A stretch of DNA of 39,815 nt from Eubacteriales Family XIII. Incertae Sedis bacterium (GCA_031277015.1 JAISLZ010000108.1:1-39815); one strand, 5' to 3'; shown: positions 17,050 to 27,106, counted from the first letter of the stretch. The notes: generated from the sequence alone by a model not told the origin. Made by a program: numbers and translations.

Positions 17050-18912
17050 TTACGCCGCTTCTTCGCCAGCTACAGCCGTACGCCGGCCGAGCTTCATTGC
17101 ACCGAGGAAAAGTATCACGTATGTGACGAGCTCCACACCCATCAACGCCCATACCTTCGACATCGCAGGATCGGTGAATATGTTGTATCCCTCTGCGATC
17201 TCCGCGGGATTGGCGATGATCGTCACAAACGACAGAGCTATCGACACAATGCACACGACCGTAAGAAGGACGATCCATGGCGCGCCGCCTCCGATGATCT
17301 GCTTCCGCGCTGCCTTTTCCGCGTCCTTCTTCTCGCCAGCGGAGCCCGGCTTTGCGGGGAATTTCATGTTGAACGTGACCTCGTCCGAGCCTATGACCAA
17401 TGTCTGCCTGATCTTGCCCCGGTACTTCTGTATAGCGAACACGACTACAGGCGCGATGATGATGTCCATCGAAAGCAGGAAGATCGGAATACCGTCCCCT
17501 ACCTCGAAGATGAGCAGGACCATAGCCGCAACCTGCAGGATAATGGCAAACCACTCCAAAACTGGGAACATTGCCGCTTTGACCGTCAGAGATTCCTTAG
17601 GATCGTAGCCGCGTTCCTTCATCTTCTTGCGCATGAGTATCTGCGAATATAGGATGCCCACCCAGCATAGCGTACCCGTGAATCCGGCGATGCCGACGAG
17701 CGCCGTGTAGAGCATGTTGTCCTCGCCGCCCATCATGCCGAGCTCGGAGATAAGGAAGCTGAGCAGGAAGACGAGCCATATGAACACGAGCGTGAAGAGC
17801 GTGGCGTTCTGTGGTGTGCTAAAACGGTTGAGCTTTGACAGGAACTTAGGTGCGAGGCCCTCGACGGAGAGCCCGTACAGCGAGCGCACCGTGCCGTAGA
17901 AACCGGAATTGGCACAGCTGAACGCCGCTATGAGCGTGACGACAGTAAACACGCTGCTGCCCCAGCCAAAGCCGTAGGCCGCGAGCGCCTGCGCGAACAC
18001 CGAGCTATCGAGTGTCGCCACCGTGTACGGCATTATCAGCGAGAGTATGAAGATAGGCACCAGATAGATCAGTATGATGCGGTAGGCGACCTTCTTGCAA
18101 GCCGCCGGCACGTTGACCTCCGGATTCTGCGTCTCCGCGGCCGAGAGCCCTACTATCTCCGAGCCCTGGAAGTTCACGAGGGTCCATATCATGAGCGTGA
18201 TCATCACGATGCCACCCCTCGGAAAGAGCTGATGCATGACACTCTCGCCCACGTTCGGAAGCAACGCCTGCGAGCCTACGAAGCCGGCAGCGATATCCGC
18301 CGTAGTTTCGTTGCCCTCAAAATGCGCTCCGCTGTTCACTACGCCGAGGAAGATGAGTACGCCGAAAATGATGAACAGTATGATGGCGAATATCTTGATG
18401 ATCGCAAGGATGGATTCGAGATGGCCGAACCATTTGACATGAAAGATATTGATGAGCGTTAGAAGAGCGAGCGCTACGATACCCCACAGGAATGTGAGCG
18501 CCGGAGTGCTCTCATATGCCGGATTGATATTTTTAATAAGTGCGTTTACAAAAATGGCTGTAGCGAGAGCCTCTGATGGTATGTAGCACACCCAGTTCGC
18601 CCAGAACGCCCAGCCGATGCCCGCGGATGCCGTATCGCCCATGAACTCGCGAGTGTAGGACACGAACGAGCCGCGCCTCGGTATGTTGACGAGAAGCTCC
18701 GCAAATGACTGCATGACACCGTAGATAGTAACGCCCGCGACGGCGTAAGTGATAAGGATAGCGCCAGGCCCCATTTCGTTGAACGTGTAGCCCAGCTCCA
18801 GAAAATAACATGAACCGATGATGCCGCCGAGGGCGATGAGCGAGACGTGCCACGGCATGATTCCGCGCGACAGAGTTCTTTCGCTCTGTTCGACCAATCT
18901 CTCTTGAGCCAT
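17050..18912 (-). CDS. APC-family amino acid permease
   Basis: SLIALGGIIGSCYFLELGYTFNEMGPGAILITYAVAGV...NFQGSEIVGLSAAETQNPEVNVPAACKKVAYRIILIY. Confidence 0.9.
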   Translation of the reverse strand: MAQERLVEQSERTLSRGIMPWHVSLIALGGIIGSCYFLELGYTFNEMGPGAILITYAVAGVTIYGVMQSFAELLVNIPRRGSFVSYTREFMGDTASAGIGWAFWANWVCYIPSEALATAIFVNALIKNINPAYESTPALTFLWGIVALALLTLINIFHVKWFGHLESILAIIKIFAIILFIIFGVLIFLGVVNSGAHFEGNETTADIAAGFVGSQALLPNVGESVMHQLFPRGGIVMITLMIWTLVNFQGSEIVGLSAAETQNPEVNVPAACKKVAYRIILIYLVPIFILSLIMPYTVATLDSSVFAQALAAYGFGWGSSVFTVVTLIAAFSCANSGFYGTVRSLYGLSVEGLAPKFLSKLNRFSTPQNATLFTLVFIWLVFLLSFLISELGMMGGEDNMLYTALVGIAGFTGTLCWVGILYSQILMRKKMKERGYDPKESLTVKAAMFPVLEWFAIILQVAAMVLLIFEVGDGIPIFLLSMDIIIAPVVVFAIQKYRGKIRQTLVIGSDEVTFNMKFPAKPGSAGEKKDAEKAARKQIIGGGAPWIVLLTVVCIVSIALSFVTIIANPAEIAEGYNIFTDPAMSKVWALMGVELVTYVILFLGAMKLGRRTAVAGEEAA

Positions 18913-19008
18913 TACTTACCTCCTTTTGTCTTTTTTAATTATATAAAATGATTGTTACGGCGCTCCACGCTTTTGTGCCGTTGAACCGATACCCGTTATC
19001 GTCCCGAG

Positions 19009-20739
19009 CTACGACGATGTCACCGTCTGATCGGAGTCGATCTTCTTCCACATCAGATAGAATACCGCCGCCAGAACTAGCACGACCACCGTCGCTATAC
19101 GGATACCCATCCACATCGCCTCCTGCGACCCGAACACCGTCATGTCGTAGTTTTCGGCGAAAGCTTCCGCATAGGACATGCCATCCTCCTCTACCAGGGA
19201 ACTCACCCAATCCGACTCGTACCACGGCAGGAAGAAACTGCCTCCGATGCCGACGAGGCCCAGTATGAGAAAGAGGAACGACATCCGTTTCATATCTCCA
19301 CTTGCAAGGCGAGTCTTAGGGTTGGGCGGGTTGCTCACGGAATCTTTCCGCGAGAGACCACCATACATGGCCCTCCATATCGCGTAGAGTATGGGGCCCG
19401 TGATAATGCCTATCATGCCGCCGATGAAGTAATCCGTCCCGTTCACGAGGAAGGAAAAGAACGCGATACAGATGGGCATGACGCATATCACGCAGAGGAA
19501 TCTATAACCACCCGGCGTTTTGAATTTGTAGTCTTCCGGAGGTATCGTCTTTCTGAGCTTCATCGCGGAGATGTAGACGAGGATGTACGACGATACGAGA
19601 AGGAACACGTCAACAACGACAAGGATGGAAAAGTCTATCATGCAAAGCGCGATATTGACGACAGCGACAGAAACAACGGCGACGTAAGGTACGCCATGCT
19701 TCTTGTCCACCTTGACCATGAACGGCGGAGCGAGATTGTCGTCCGCCAGGGCAAAGAAGCCGCGCGAGCCCGATGCGATATACGTGTTGAATATGGAGCA
19801 CTGGGCGATGATGGCGACTACACCAAAGAACAGGCCGAGCGCCGGAGCTACGAAGTGTTCAGGCAATGTGGCGTATCCGATGACGCCCTCTCCCGCGTCG
19901 GAGCCCCAGTTGAGGAAACTAAATTCCTCGCCCGCCCCCTTGAACGCAGCCAGCGCGGCCAGCGTCGGTATGATATATGTAGCCATGATGATGGGCACTG
20001 ATATGATCGTCGCGCGGGATATGACCTGCGGGTCTTCGAGCTCGCCCGCGATCGTGGACATCGACTCGTATCCCGAGTACATCCACATACCTATCGACAG
20101 ACCGGCGCCGATATAGAAAAACCAGTCGGAACCCGCCTCTATCGGATAGGCCGTGACCGGGTCGAAAGGATTGCCGCCCCAGTTCATGAAACCTACAACG
20201 GCCACCATAGCGAACGCGGCAATGACAAAGACCGAGAGGATATTCGTAACTATGCCGACGTCACGCACCCCTCTGATATTGATGTACATGAACACGAGTA
20301 TCATCGCGAGCTTGAACGCGAACTCCGCACCCCACCCCATATGCAAAATGCCCGCGAGATAACCGCCCGCGAGCACCACATATAGAGTGTTGTCTATGTA
20401 GATCGATATCGTACGCCACCAGCCCGCCTGAAACCCCCAGAACTCACCTAGGGCCTCTTGAACCCACTTGTAATAGCCACCTTCCTGCGGCCTCGCTGAG
20501 CCGAGCTCCGCGGCGACAAGTCCGAACGGAAGTCCCCAGACGAACGGCAATATGATGAGTAAAATGAGAGTGAGCCCTGGCCCGGCTTCGGGGATCATGT
20601 CCTCTATGCCGTAGCACCCCGCAGCGACGAGTGAAAAAATCATGAACACCACAGTGAAGGTGCTCATCTTGTGCTTTTTGAGCCCTCGCCCGGCGGTATC
20701 CATCGCTACCGAAGGATTGTTGGTAACGTTGCTTGCCAT
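19009..20739 (-). CDS. APC-family amino acid permease/antiporter (GadC-like)
   Basis: FMIFSLVAAGCYGIEDMIPEAGPGLTLILLIILPFVWGLPFGLVAAELGSARPQEGGYYKWVQEALGEFWGFQAGWW. Confidence 0.88.
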   Translation of the reverse strand: MASNVTNNPSVAMDTAGRGLKKHKMSTFTVVFMIFSLVAAGCYGIEDMIPEAGPGLTLILLIILPFVWGLPFGLVAAELGSARPQEGGYYKWVQEALGEFWGFQAGWWRTISIYIDNTLYVVLAGGYLAGILHMGWGAEFAFKLAMILVFMYINIRGVRDVGIVTNILSVFVIAAFAMVAVVGFMNWGGNPFDPVTAYPIEAGSDWFFYIGAGLSIGMWMYSGYESMSTIAGELEDPQVISRATIISVPIIMATYIIPTLAALAAFKGAGEEFSFLNWGSDAGEGVIGYATLPEHFVAPALGLFFGVVAIIAQCSIFNTYIASGSRGFFALADDNLAPPFMVKVDKKHGVPYVAVVSVAVVNIALCMIDFSILVVVDVFLLVSSYILVYISAMKLRKTIPPEDYKFKTPGGYRFLCVICVMPICIAFFSFLVNGTDYFIGGMIGIITGPILYAIWRAMYGGLSRKDSVSNPPNPKTRLASGDMKRMSFLFLILGLVGIGGSFFLPWYESDWVSSLVEEDGMSYAEAFAENYDMTVFGSQEAMWMGIRIATVVVLVLAAVFYLMWKKIDSDQTVTSS

Positions 20740-21010
20740 AGTTCCACCTCCTTTGCTTGTCTCTTTCGCCTATGACCATGTTATTGTCCGTCACCGCTTG
20801 CCTGCACGCCTAGCCGCAGCGAAAAAATCCCACGCAGTTTTGACACTAAGAGACAACGGCATCGCGAGCGATCACACGCTCCACCGCGCCCGTTGAATCA
20901 GAGATGCGCCGATACTATGGAAATACCGGTCAATAAGAAAACCCGCACTTCCCTATAACAATAAATGATTGCCGCGCGAGAGGAATACTCCGCCCACGCC
21001 ATATGTGAGA

Positions 21011-21039
21011 ATTATATGTTAGCACGCCCATGCTGTCAA
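21011..21039 (-). promoter_or_regulatory. near-consensus sigma70/sigma-A promoter TTGACA-N17-TATAAT
   Basis: Minus strand TTGACA GCATGGGCGTGCTAACA TATAAT; upstream of the permease-hydrogenase gene train. Confidence 0.8.
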
Positions 21040-21137
21040 TCACACGGAGATTAAATTTCGCCTGATCGTTCACGATTCGTATAGTTTTCATATGATATAA
21101 TAATGGCGTTTGAGGATTTGGTTGATAGGTATCCGAC

Positions 21138-22316
21138 ATGATGAGATTTTTTACGTTGACTACGAGCGAGATCGACGATACCCAAGCGGCGATTGCCGAG
21201 ATAACGGAGCAGTTGGACGCACAGAGCAGCCTGCTCGCGCACAGCATGGGCTTACTGTCCTGTTATTCCGACTTCATCGAAGGCGAGGTGATATCCGCGC
21301 TGAGGGACGCCCTGCCCTTCGAATTTGTGGGGACGACGACCCTCGGGACAGCCGCGCCGAATACGGATTCCCTCGTAGGGCTCACCATCCTCGTGCTGAC
21401 ATCCGATGACATCTCCTTTGTAACAGGACTCAGCGAACCCATCGTGGACGAAGACGTGGACGTGGTTGCCCGCGCATACGCGGAAGCCATAGGAAAAGCG
21501 GACGCCGCGGCAAGGCCCACCCTCATGTTCAGCTACGCTCCTCTGCTCATGAACGTGGGCGGGGATTACTTCGTCAACACCCTGACAGAAATTTCAGGCA
21601 ATGTGCCCAACTTTGGGACTATTTCCATGGACGACACCATCGACTACCACAACAGCCACGTAATATTCAACGGCGAACTCCACAAAGACAGGCTCGCCTT
21701 CGTCCTCGTCTTAGGGGACATCAAGCCAAGGTTCAGGTTTGCGTCCATTTCAAAGGAAAAGATATTCCGCGATAAGGGAGTAGTGACATCCTCGGAAGGC
21801 AACCAGCTCCATAAGATCAACGATATGTCAGTGGAGGATTATCTGCTGTCGCTAGGGCTCGCCAAGGGGGAGGACGGCGCCATCATGGGTATCAATTCCT
21901 TCCCGTTCATCGTCGACTACAACGACGGCACCAAGCCTGTCGTACGCATCATGTTCGCCATCACCCCGGAGGGGTACGCGGTCTGCGGCGGCGACATTCC
22001 AGAAGGCGCGACGCTGTCCGTTGGCTCCATAGACGGCAACGAGGTGGTCAAAGCCACCGGCGATCTGCTACGCGACATTCTGGCGGAGGGCAGCATAGGC
22101 GCACTTCTCATCTTTTCCTGTGGGGGAAGGTACTTCTCCCTCGGCTATGGCTCTGAACGTGAGGCCTTAGAGGTGCGAGGCTTGCTAGAGGGGGCGGGCA
22201 TACCATATACGCTCACCTATTCCGGAGGGGAGATATGCCCGGCATACGTCACCAAGGACGCTAAGGCGACGACGAACAGATTTCACAACGATACCTTTGC
22301 GGTGTGCATCTTCTGA
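21138..22316 (+). CDS. FIST-domain (FIST_N/FIST_C) sensory protein
   Basis: Layout typical of FIST proteins, e.g. ALRDALPFEFVGTTTLGTAAP...GSIGALLIFSCGGRYFSLG. Confidence 0.82.
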   Translation: MMRFFTLTTSEIDDTQAAIAEITEQLDAQSSLLAHSMGLLSCYSDFIEGEVISALRDALPFEFVGTTTLGTAAPNTDSLVGLTILVLTSDDISFVTGLSEPIVDEDVDVVARAYAEAIGKADAAARPTLMFSYAPLLMNVGGDYFVNTLTEISGNVPNFGTISMDDTIDYHNSHVIFNGELHKDRLAFVLVLGDIKPRFRFASISKEKIFRDKGVVTSSEGNQLHKINDMSVEDYLLSLGLAKGEDGAIMGINSFPFIVDYNDGTKPVVRIMFAITPEGYAVCGGDIPEGATLSVGSIDGNEVVKATGDLLRDILAEGSIGALLIFSCGGRYFSLGYGSEREALEVRGLLEGAGIPYTLTYSGGEICPAYVTKDAKATTNRFHNDTFAVCIF

Positions 22317-22319
22317 ACT

Positions 22320-24044
22320 ATGACTGACTCTCCCATGTCAGACAACATGAATGAAGGTCTTGCAGCCGAGAACAAGCGACTGAACCTCGAGATCAAGAAG
22401 CTCACGAGGGCGCTGAAACGCGAGCAGACCACCAATGAGCGCAATCGTATCACTTTTGAAGCGAAGAACAGACTCAGCGACATCATCTCCGCGGACCGGT
22501 CCAAGCTGGAGCAATATATGAACCTGCTACTGGACAACAGCCGCGACTTCATCCTGCTTTTCGATGCGGACGGGCGTATCGCCTATTGCACCGAATCATT
22601 CCTCAAAGCCTGCGGTATAGCTGGCTTTGGGCTCATAAAAAATAAAACTTACAGGGAGATACTCGGCTCTTTTATAGATGATGAAATCACACGCGATATG
22701 GACCGGACATTCCGCGAAGGCGGCAAGTCTGGTTTGGCGCGGTGCTATAGGCGCGAGCAGGCGATCGACTTCAGCGGCGATAGCCGGGAACGCATCTACT
22801 CCATAGAGCTCAGTCCCATGCAACAGGATGATGGCGCTGTCGTGGTGATGATCGTGTTCTACGACACGACGGACTACGTGAACGCCAAGCAGGAGGCTGA
22901 ACGCGCGAGTGCGGCCAAATCCGATTTTCTCGCCACTGTTTCCCACGAGATACGCACGCCTATGAACGCCATCATCGGTATATCGGAGATGATGGGCGAT
23001 ACAGAACTGACGGACAAACAGCGCGAATTTCTTGCGAAGATACAATCGTCATCAGCCGTCCTGCTTGACCTTATCAACGATATTCTGGATTTCTCCAAGA
23101 TCGAAGCGGGCAAATTGGAGCTGATAGATGAGTATTTCGATTTCCATAGATTGCTCAACAGTCTAAAGTCCGTGTTCGATCTCATAATGTCACAAAAGAC
23201 TCTAGGCTTCAATTGCGATTTTGAGCCTAATCTGCCTAAGGTGGTGTTTGGCGACGCGAAACGCATACGTCAGATACTGACCAATCTGCTCAACAACGCT
23301 TACAAATACACGCCGAGCGGCTGGATAGATTTCAAGGTTTCCATGAACCACGACGGGGTGGTGCGGTTCGACATCAAGGACACGGGGATCGGTATTGAGG
23401 AGGAGGATCTGCCTAAGCTGTTCGATGAGTTCGTCCAGCTCGACCTCACAAAAAACAAAAACGTCACGGGCACGGGCCTCGGGCTCGCCATCACGAAGCG
23501 GCTGTGCGAGATGATGCACGGAGAGATAAGCGTCAATAGCGTATATGGGGAAGGCTCGATATTCACCATCATCCTGCCCCTGCAGACGGGAAGCGATGCC
23601 GACCTGCCGGTCGAGGTGGAGAGCGCAGGGAAATTCGCGGCACCTGGCGCGAAGATTCTCATAGTGGACGATGTGGAAATCAACCTTGAAGTGGCGGAAT
23701 ATATGCTCGAACCGTTCGCGGTGGATTGCGATCTGGCCTACGACGGACAGCAGGCGCTTGACAGGATTGTCAAAAGCTCATACGATTTGGTGCTGATGGA
23801 CCACATGATGCCGAGGATGGACGGTATCGAGGCGACCCGCCGCATCAGAAAGATGGACGGGCCGAAGTCCAAGATTCCCGTCGTCGCGCTGACCGCCAAC
23901 GCCATCAGCGGGAACGAAAAGATGTTCATCGAGGCAGGATTCGACGGGTTCATATCAAAGCCCATCGACGGGCACGCCTTGGCTTCTACCCTTTTGAAGT
24001 TTCTTCCGGCAGACCTGATAGTTCACGCGGACGCGGCGCAATAA
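22320..24044 (+). CDS. PAS-containing hybrid sensor histidine kinase with C-terminal receiver domain
   Basis: H-box SDFLATVSHEIRTPMNAIIG, HATPase GTGLGLAITKRLCEMM, REC KILIVDDVEINLEVAEYML...DLVLMDHMMPRMDGIEATRRIR. Confidence 0.95.
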   Translation: MTDSPMSDNMNEGLAAENKRLNLEIKKLTRALKREQTTNERNRITFEAKNRLSDIISADRSKLEQYMNLLLDNSRDFILLFDADGRIAYCTESFLKACGIAGFGLIKNKTYREILGSFIDDEITRDMDRTFREGGKSGLARCYRREQAIDFSGDSRERIYSIELSPMQQDDGAVVVMIVFYDTTDYVNAKQEAERASAAKSDFLATVSHEIRTPMNAIIGISEMMGDTELTDKQREFLAKIQSSSAVLLDLINDILDFSKIEAGKLELIDEYFDFHRLLNSLKSVFDLIMSQKTLGFNCDFEPNLPKVVFGDAKRIRQILTNLLNNAYKYTPSGWIDFKVSMNHDGVVRFDIKDTGIGIEEEDLPKLFDEFVQLDLTKNKNVTGTGLGLAITKRLCEMMHGEISVNSVYGEGSIFTIILPLQTGSDADLPVEVESAGKFAAPGAKILIVDDVEINLEVAEYMLEPFAVDCDLAYDGQQALDRIVKSSYDLVLMDHMMPRMDGIEATRRIRKMDGPKSKIPVVALTANAISGNEKMFIEAGFDGFISKPIDGHALASTLLKFLPADLIVHADAAQ

Positions 24045-24152
24045 TTATCTGCATATTTCATCAGATATACGGACACGGAGCAACAATAATCCACCGATCT
24101 CATCATCTATGCGATCATAAGGCAATATTATCTAGTTCCGTGAATTTATGGG

Positions 24153-24755
24153 CTATATATCCCGGCGGCCTGTGATGGCACGGGAGAGTGTCTCGTCGTC
24201 CGTGTAGTCGAGATCTCCGCCTACGGGAACGCCGTGCGCTATGCGGCTGATCTTGATGCCGGACGGGCGTATGAGGCCGGCCGCGTACATGGCCGTCGCC
24301 TCTCCCTCTATGTTTGGGTTCGTTGCAACGATGATCTCGACGACCTCGTCGTTGCCTTGAAGCCTGACGATGAGTGAACGGAGGTTGATGTCGTCGGGAC
24401 CGACGCCGTCCATCGGCGATATGGCGCCGTGCAGTACGTGATAGAGGCCCCTGTATTCCCTCATGCGCTCAATTGCCGCGACATCCCTCGGCGTCTCGAC
24501 AACACAGATGACGGTGCGGTCACGCGAGTTGTCGGAGCATACTGCACAGGGATCGGAATCCGTCAAGTTGCCGCACACGGAGCAGTATGTCAGCTCCTTC
24601 TTGGCGGCAGTGATGGCATTCGCCATCGAGAACGCGTCCTCGTCGTTCATAGAAATGATATGGAAGGCGAGCCTCTGCGCCGTCTTGCCTCCGATACCGG
24701 GCAGGCGCGACAGCTCCGCGATGAGTTTTGCGAGAGGCTTTGGGTAGTTGTTCAT
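24153..24755 (-). CDS. recR: recombination protein RecR
   Basis: [68 protein letters not shown]. Confidence 0.97.
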   Translation of the reverse strand: MNNYPKPLAKLIAELSRLPGIGGKTAQRLAFHIISMNDEDAFSMANAITAAKKELTYCSVCGNLTDSDPCAVCSDNSRDRTVICVVETPRDVAAIERMREYRGLYHVLHGAISPMDGVGPDDINLRSLIVRLQGNDEVVEIIVATNPNIEGEATAMYAAGLIRPSGIKISRIAHGVPVGGDLDYTDDETLSRAITGRRDI

Positions 24756-24809
24756 ATATTGCCTCCAGCGGTGGCCATGGTGAAGGCGCCCGCCACTCCG
24801 CCGTCCTGA

Positions 24810-25184
24810 TCAGAACGGCAGATTGATACCTCCCGTCACCTTCTCCATCTCAGACTGCGATATCTCCTCTATTTGACGTATCGCCTCGTTGACAGCTACG
24901 ATGATGAGGTCCTGCAGCATCTCCGGGTCGTCACGGTCCATCACGTCGGGGTCAATCTTGACGGAAACGAGCTCCTTCTTTCCGTTGACCTTGACAGCTA
25001 CGGCGCCGCCGCCCGCGGTAGCTTCGGCTTCTTTCTTCTCTATCTCCTCCTGCACGGCGTCCATCTGCGCCTGCATGGCCGTGAGCTGCTGCATCTGTTG
25101 CGCCTGCTGCATCTGCATGGCTTTGCGACCACCGCCACCTCCACCTTGCGGCTTCCTGCGGCCGGCTTTCATGCCCTTACCCAT
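24810..25184 (-). CDS. YbaB/EbfC family nucleoid-associated protein with Gly-rich basic N-terminal extension
   Basis: VAVKVNGKKELVSVKIDPDVMDRDDPEMLQDLIIVAVNEAIRQ; genomic context dnaX-ybaB-recR. Confidence 0.9.
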   Translation of the reverse strand: MGKGMKAGRRKPQGGGGGGRKAMQMQQAQQMQQLTAMQAQMDAVQEEIEKKEAEATAGGGAVAVKVNGKKELVSVKIDPDVMDRDDPEMLQDLIIVAVNEAIRQIEEISQSEMEKVTGGINLPF

Positions 25185-25237
25185 TCACGTCCTCCTTTTT
25201 TCATCATATATTCTTTCATTATATATCTGCCTATCAA

Positions 25238-26398
25238 TCAAGCACCGGGCGCTGGGCCGGAATGGCTTCCATCATTTTCCATCTTAGACATCTCCACTAT
25301 CGCTATTTCGAGTAGGACGCGGACGTGGGGCGACCATCTGCTGTCATTGAACAGCTTCGATAGACGGTAGATGCTGTCATTGATAAATTCAACACTATAG
25401 CCTGCAGAAGCACGGCCGATCTCATCGATGTTTTCCGCCGAGCGGCTGATAATCCGCCTGGGATCCTTCACGAACTTGATGAGCAGGGCGCTGTGCAGCC
25501 AGTCGATCCATTCTTCTATGACGCGTCTCTCCTCTTTGCCCTCGGCGAGCATCTCATTCACCTTGACGAGAGCTTCGGCCGTCCTGCCCACGTGAACGGC
25601 GTCTGTCAGCGCGGCTATGGCGCTATCTCCGGGGCTACCGAGAACATCGAGCACGAGCTCTCGCGTGAGGCTGCTATCGCCGGATGTCACACACTGTTCG
25701 AGCAGGCTCATGCCATCGCGGACCGAGCCGTCCGCGTTCTGGGCCAGCAGGGCAAGGGCGTCATCCGCCGCATCTATACCGAGTTTAACCGAGACGGCCT
25801 TCATCCCACCTGCAATCTCGGACGCCGCCACGCGACGGAAGTCAAAACGCTGACATCTGGACAGTATGGTCTGCGGCAGCTTGTTCGGCTCCGTCGTGCA
25901 TAGGATGAACAGGACGTTTGGCGGCGGTTCCTCAAGAGTCTTGAGCAGCGCATTGAACGCTTGCTTAGAGAACTCGTGAACTTCGTCAAATATGAAGACA
26001 CGTTTGCGGCCAAGCTGGGGCGGATATACGAGCAACTCCCTGAGATCCCGCACATCGTCAACGCTGTTGTTGGACGCGGCATCTATTTCGGCCACGTCGA
26101 CGAACACTCCGTTCTTGATCTCTACGCAGTGCTCGCAGATGCCGCATGGGCGCACCGCACCGTCCCCGGCTATCTGGCCGCTACCACCGTTCAGGCAGTT
26201 GACACCCTTCGCGAGAAGGCGCGCAATAGTTGTCTTGCCTGTACCGCGCGTGCCGCTGAACAGGTACGCATGCCCGACGTTGCCCACATGTATCTGGTTC
26301 CTGAGCACCCTTACGACATGTTGCTGGCCGAGCACCTCATCGAAGGTCTCGGGCCGGAAGCGCCGGTATATTGCGATGTACCCTTTCTGTTCTCCCAT
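25238..26398 (-). CDS. dnaX: DNA polymerase III gamma-type clamp loader subunit (short DnaX)
   Basis: YRRFRPETFDEVLGQQHVVRVLRNQI, GTRGTGKTTIARLLAKGVNC, zinc-binding cysteines, KTLEEPPPNVLFILCTTEPNKLP; start set at MGEQKG (upstream ORF extension overlaps SRP RNA). Confidence 0.93.
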   Translation of the reverse strand: MGEQKGYIAIYRRFRPETFDEVLGQQHVVRVLRNQIHVGNVGHAYLFSGTRGTGKTTIARLLAKGVNCLNGGSGQIAGDGAVRPCGICEHCVEIKNGVFVDVAEIDAASNNSVDDVRDLRELLVYPPQLGRKRVFIFDEVHEFSKQAFNALLKTLEEPPPNVLFILCTTEPNKLPQTILSRCQRFDFRRVAASEIAGGMKAVSVKLGIDAADDALALLAQNADGSVRDGMSLLEQCVTSGDSSLTRELVLDVLGSPGDSAIAALTDAVHVGRTAEALVKVNEMLAEGKEERRVIEEWIDWLHSALLIKFVKDPRRIISRSAENIDEIGRASAGYSVEFINDSIYRLSKLFNDSRWSPHVRVLLEIAIVEMSKMENDGSHSGPAPGA

Positions 26399-26516
26399 TT
26401 GCCTTTCCGATTCAATCTTCCAAATCTTCCGTTGGAAATCAAGCAAGACCAAGCCTGACCGTTCCTGGCTTCGGCGCGCGAGGCTCCATGTGGCTAAGCC
26501 ACACTCCTGAACTATA

Positions 26517-26638
26517 TGCCGTGGGCGAGACCGGATGTGGCTGCGGCACACAGCACGGTCCGCTTATCGCTGCTCCCTTCCGGGCCTGACGAGGTTCACG
26601 GGGCGCTGTTGCGCAGGACCCGGCCTCGCCCGCGGCAC
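26517..26638 (-). ncRNA. ffs: signal recognition particle RNA (small bacterial type)
   Basis: Minus strand core GTGAACCTCGTCAGGCCCGGAAGGGAGCAGCGATAAGCGG with GGAAGGGAGCAGC apical motif; ends TGCCG.GGGCGAG / CTCGCCC.CGGCA pair; upstream of dnaX. Confidence 0.9.
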
Positions 26639-26962
26639 ATTACAGACCATATTTTAGCACATTTCGGGCGGCTTCGACAACGACCGTGATCTTTGGGGGT
26701 AAAAACGAAGCATACCGAGGTATAACGATTTGGATTTGGCGCTTGCGCACTGTGGCTGATTAAGTGTAGGATATATATGTTGTATTGACGCGTATAAGAC
26801 ACGCATAAATAAGAGTGTGTGAAATAGAATCACGCGGCGTAGGGTATAATAATTGGTATAAAATAAAAGCGATAAGTGAGATGAAGATAGCGGGCAGGAA
26901 TAGGATTTTGAAGATTTTAATTCCAAATATTTCCATTTATGATGTTTCCAGAGGGACTAACT

Positions 26963-27106
26963 ATGGGCAATCCTTTTTCTGCCGTAACCTACAGATTTGA
27001 TCGTGTAGCGGTGACGAGCGGCAGCGCCTTGGTGAACGTGATAAATAGTACAGCAAATTATAACACTGACGCGGGCTACGAAGTTTATACTGATTTGAAA
27101 TGGTAA
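26963..27106 (+). CDS. small unexplained ORF (47 aa, MGNPFSAVTYRFDRVAVTSGSALVNVINSTANYNTDAGYEVYTDLKW), possible fragment
   Basis: Open frame in the ffs-fumC gap; protein-like composition; no family recognised. Confidence 0.25.
   Translation: MGNPFSAVTYRFDRVAVTSGSALVNVINSTANYNTDAGYEVYTDLKW

Noticed and set aside
26398-26551. N-terminal extension of the dnaX ORF to 26551
   Set aside because: The extension overlaps the SRP RNA and lacks DnaX homology; the true start is most likely MGEQKGYIAIYRRFRP at 26398.
26500-26680. Possible tRNA genes around the SRP RNA and elsewhere
   Set aside because: No cloverleaf with TTCGAnTC/CCA-type features found by eye; the GC-rich structure is explained by ffs.
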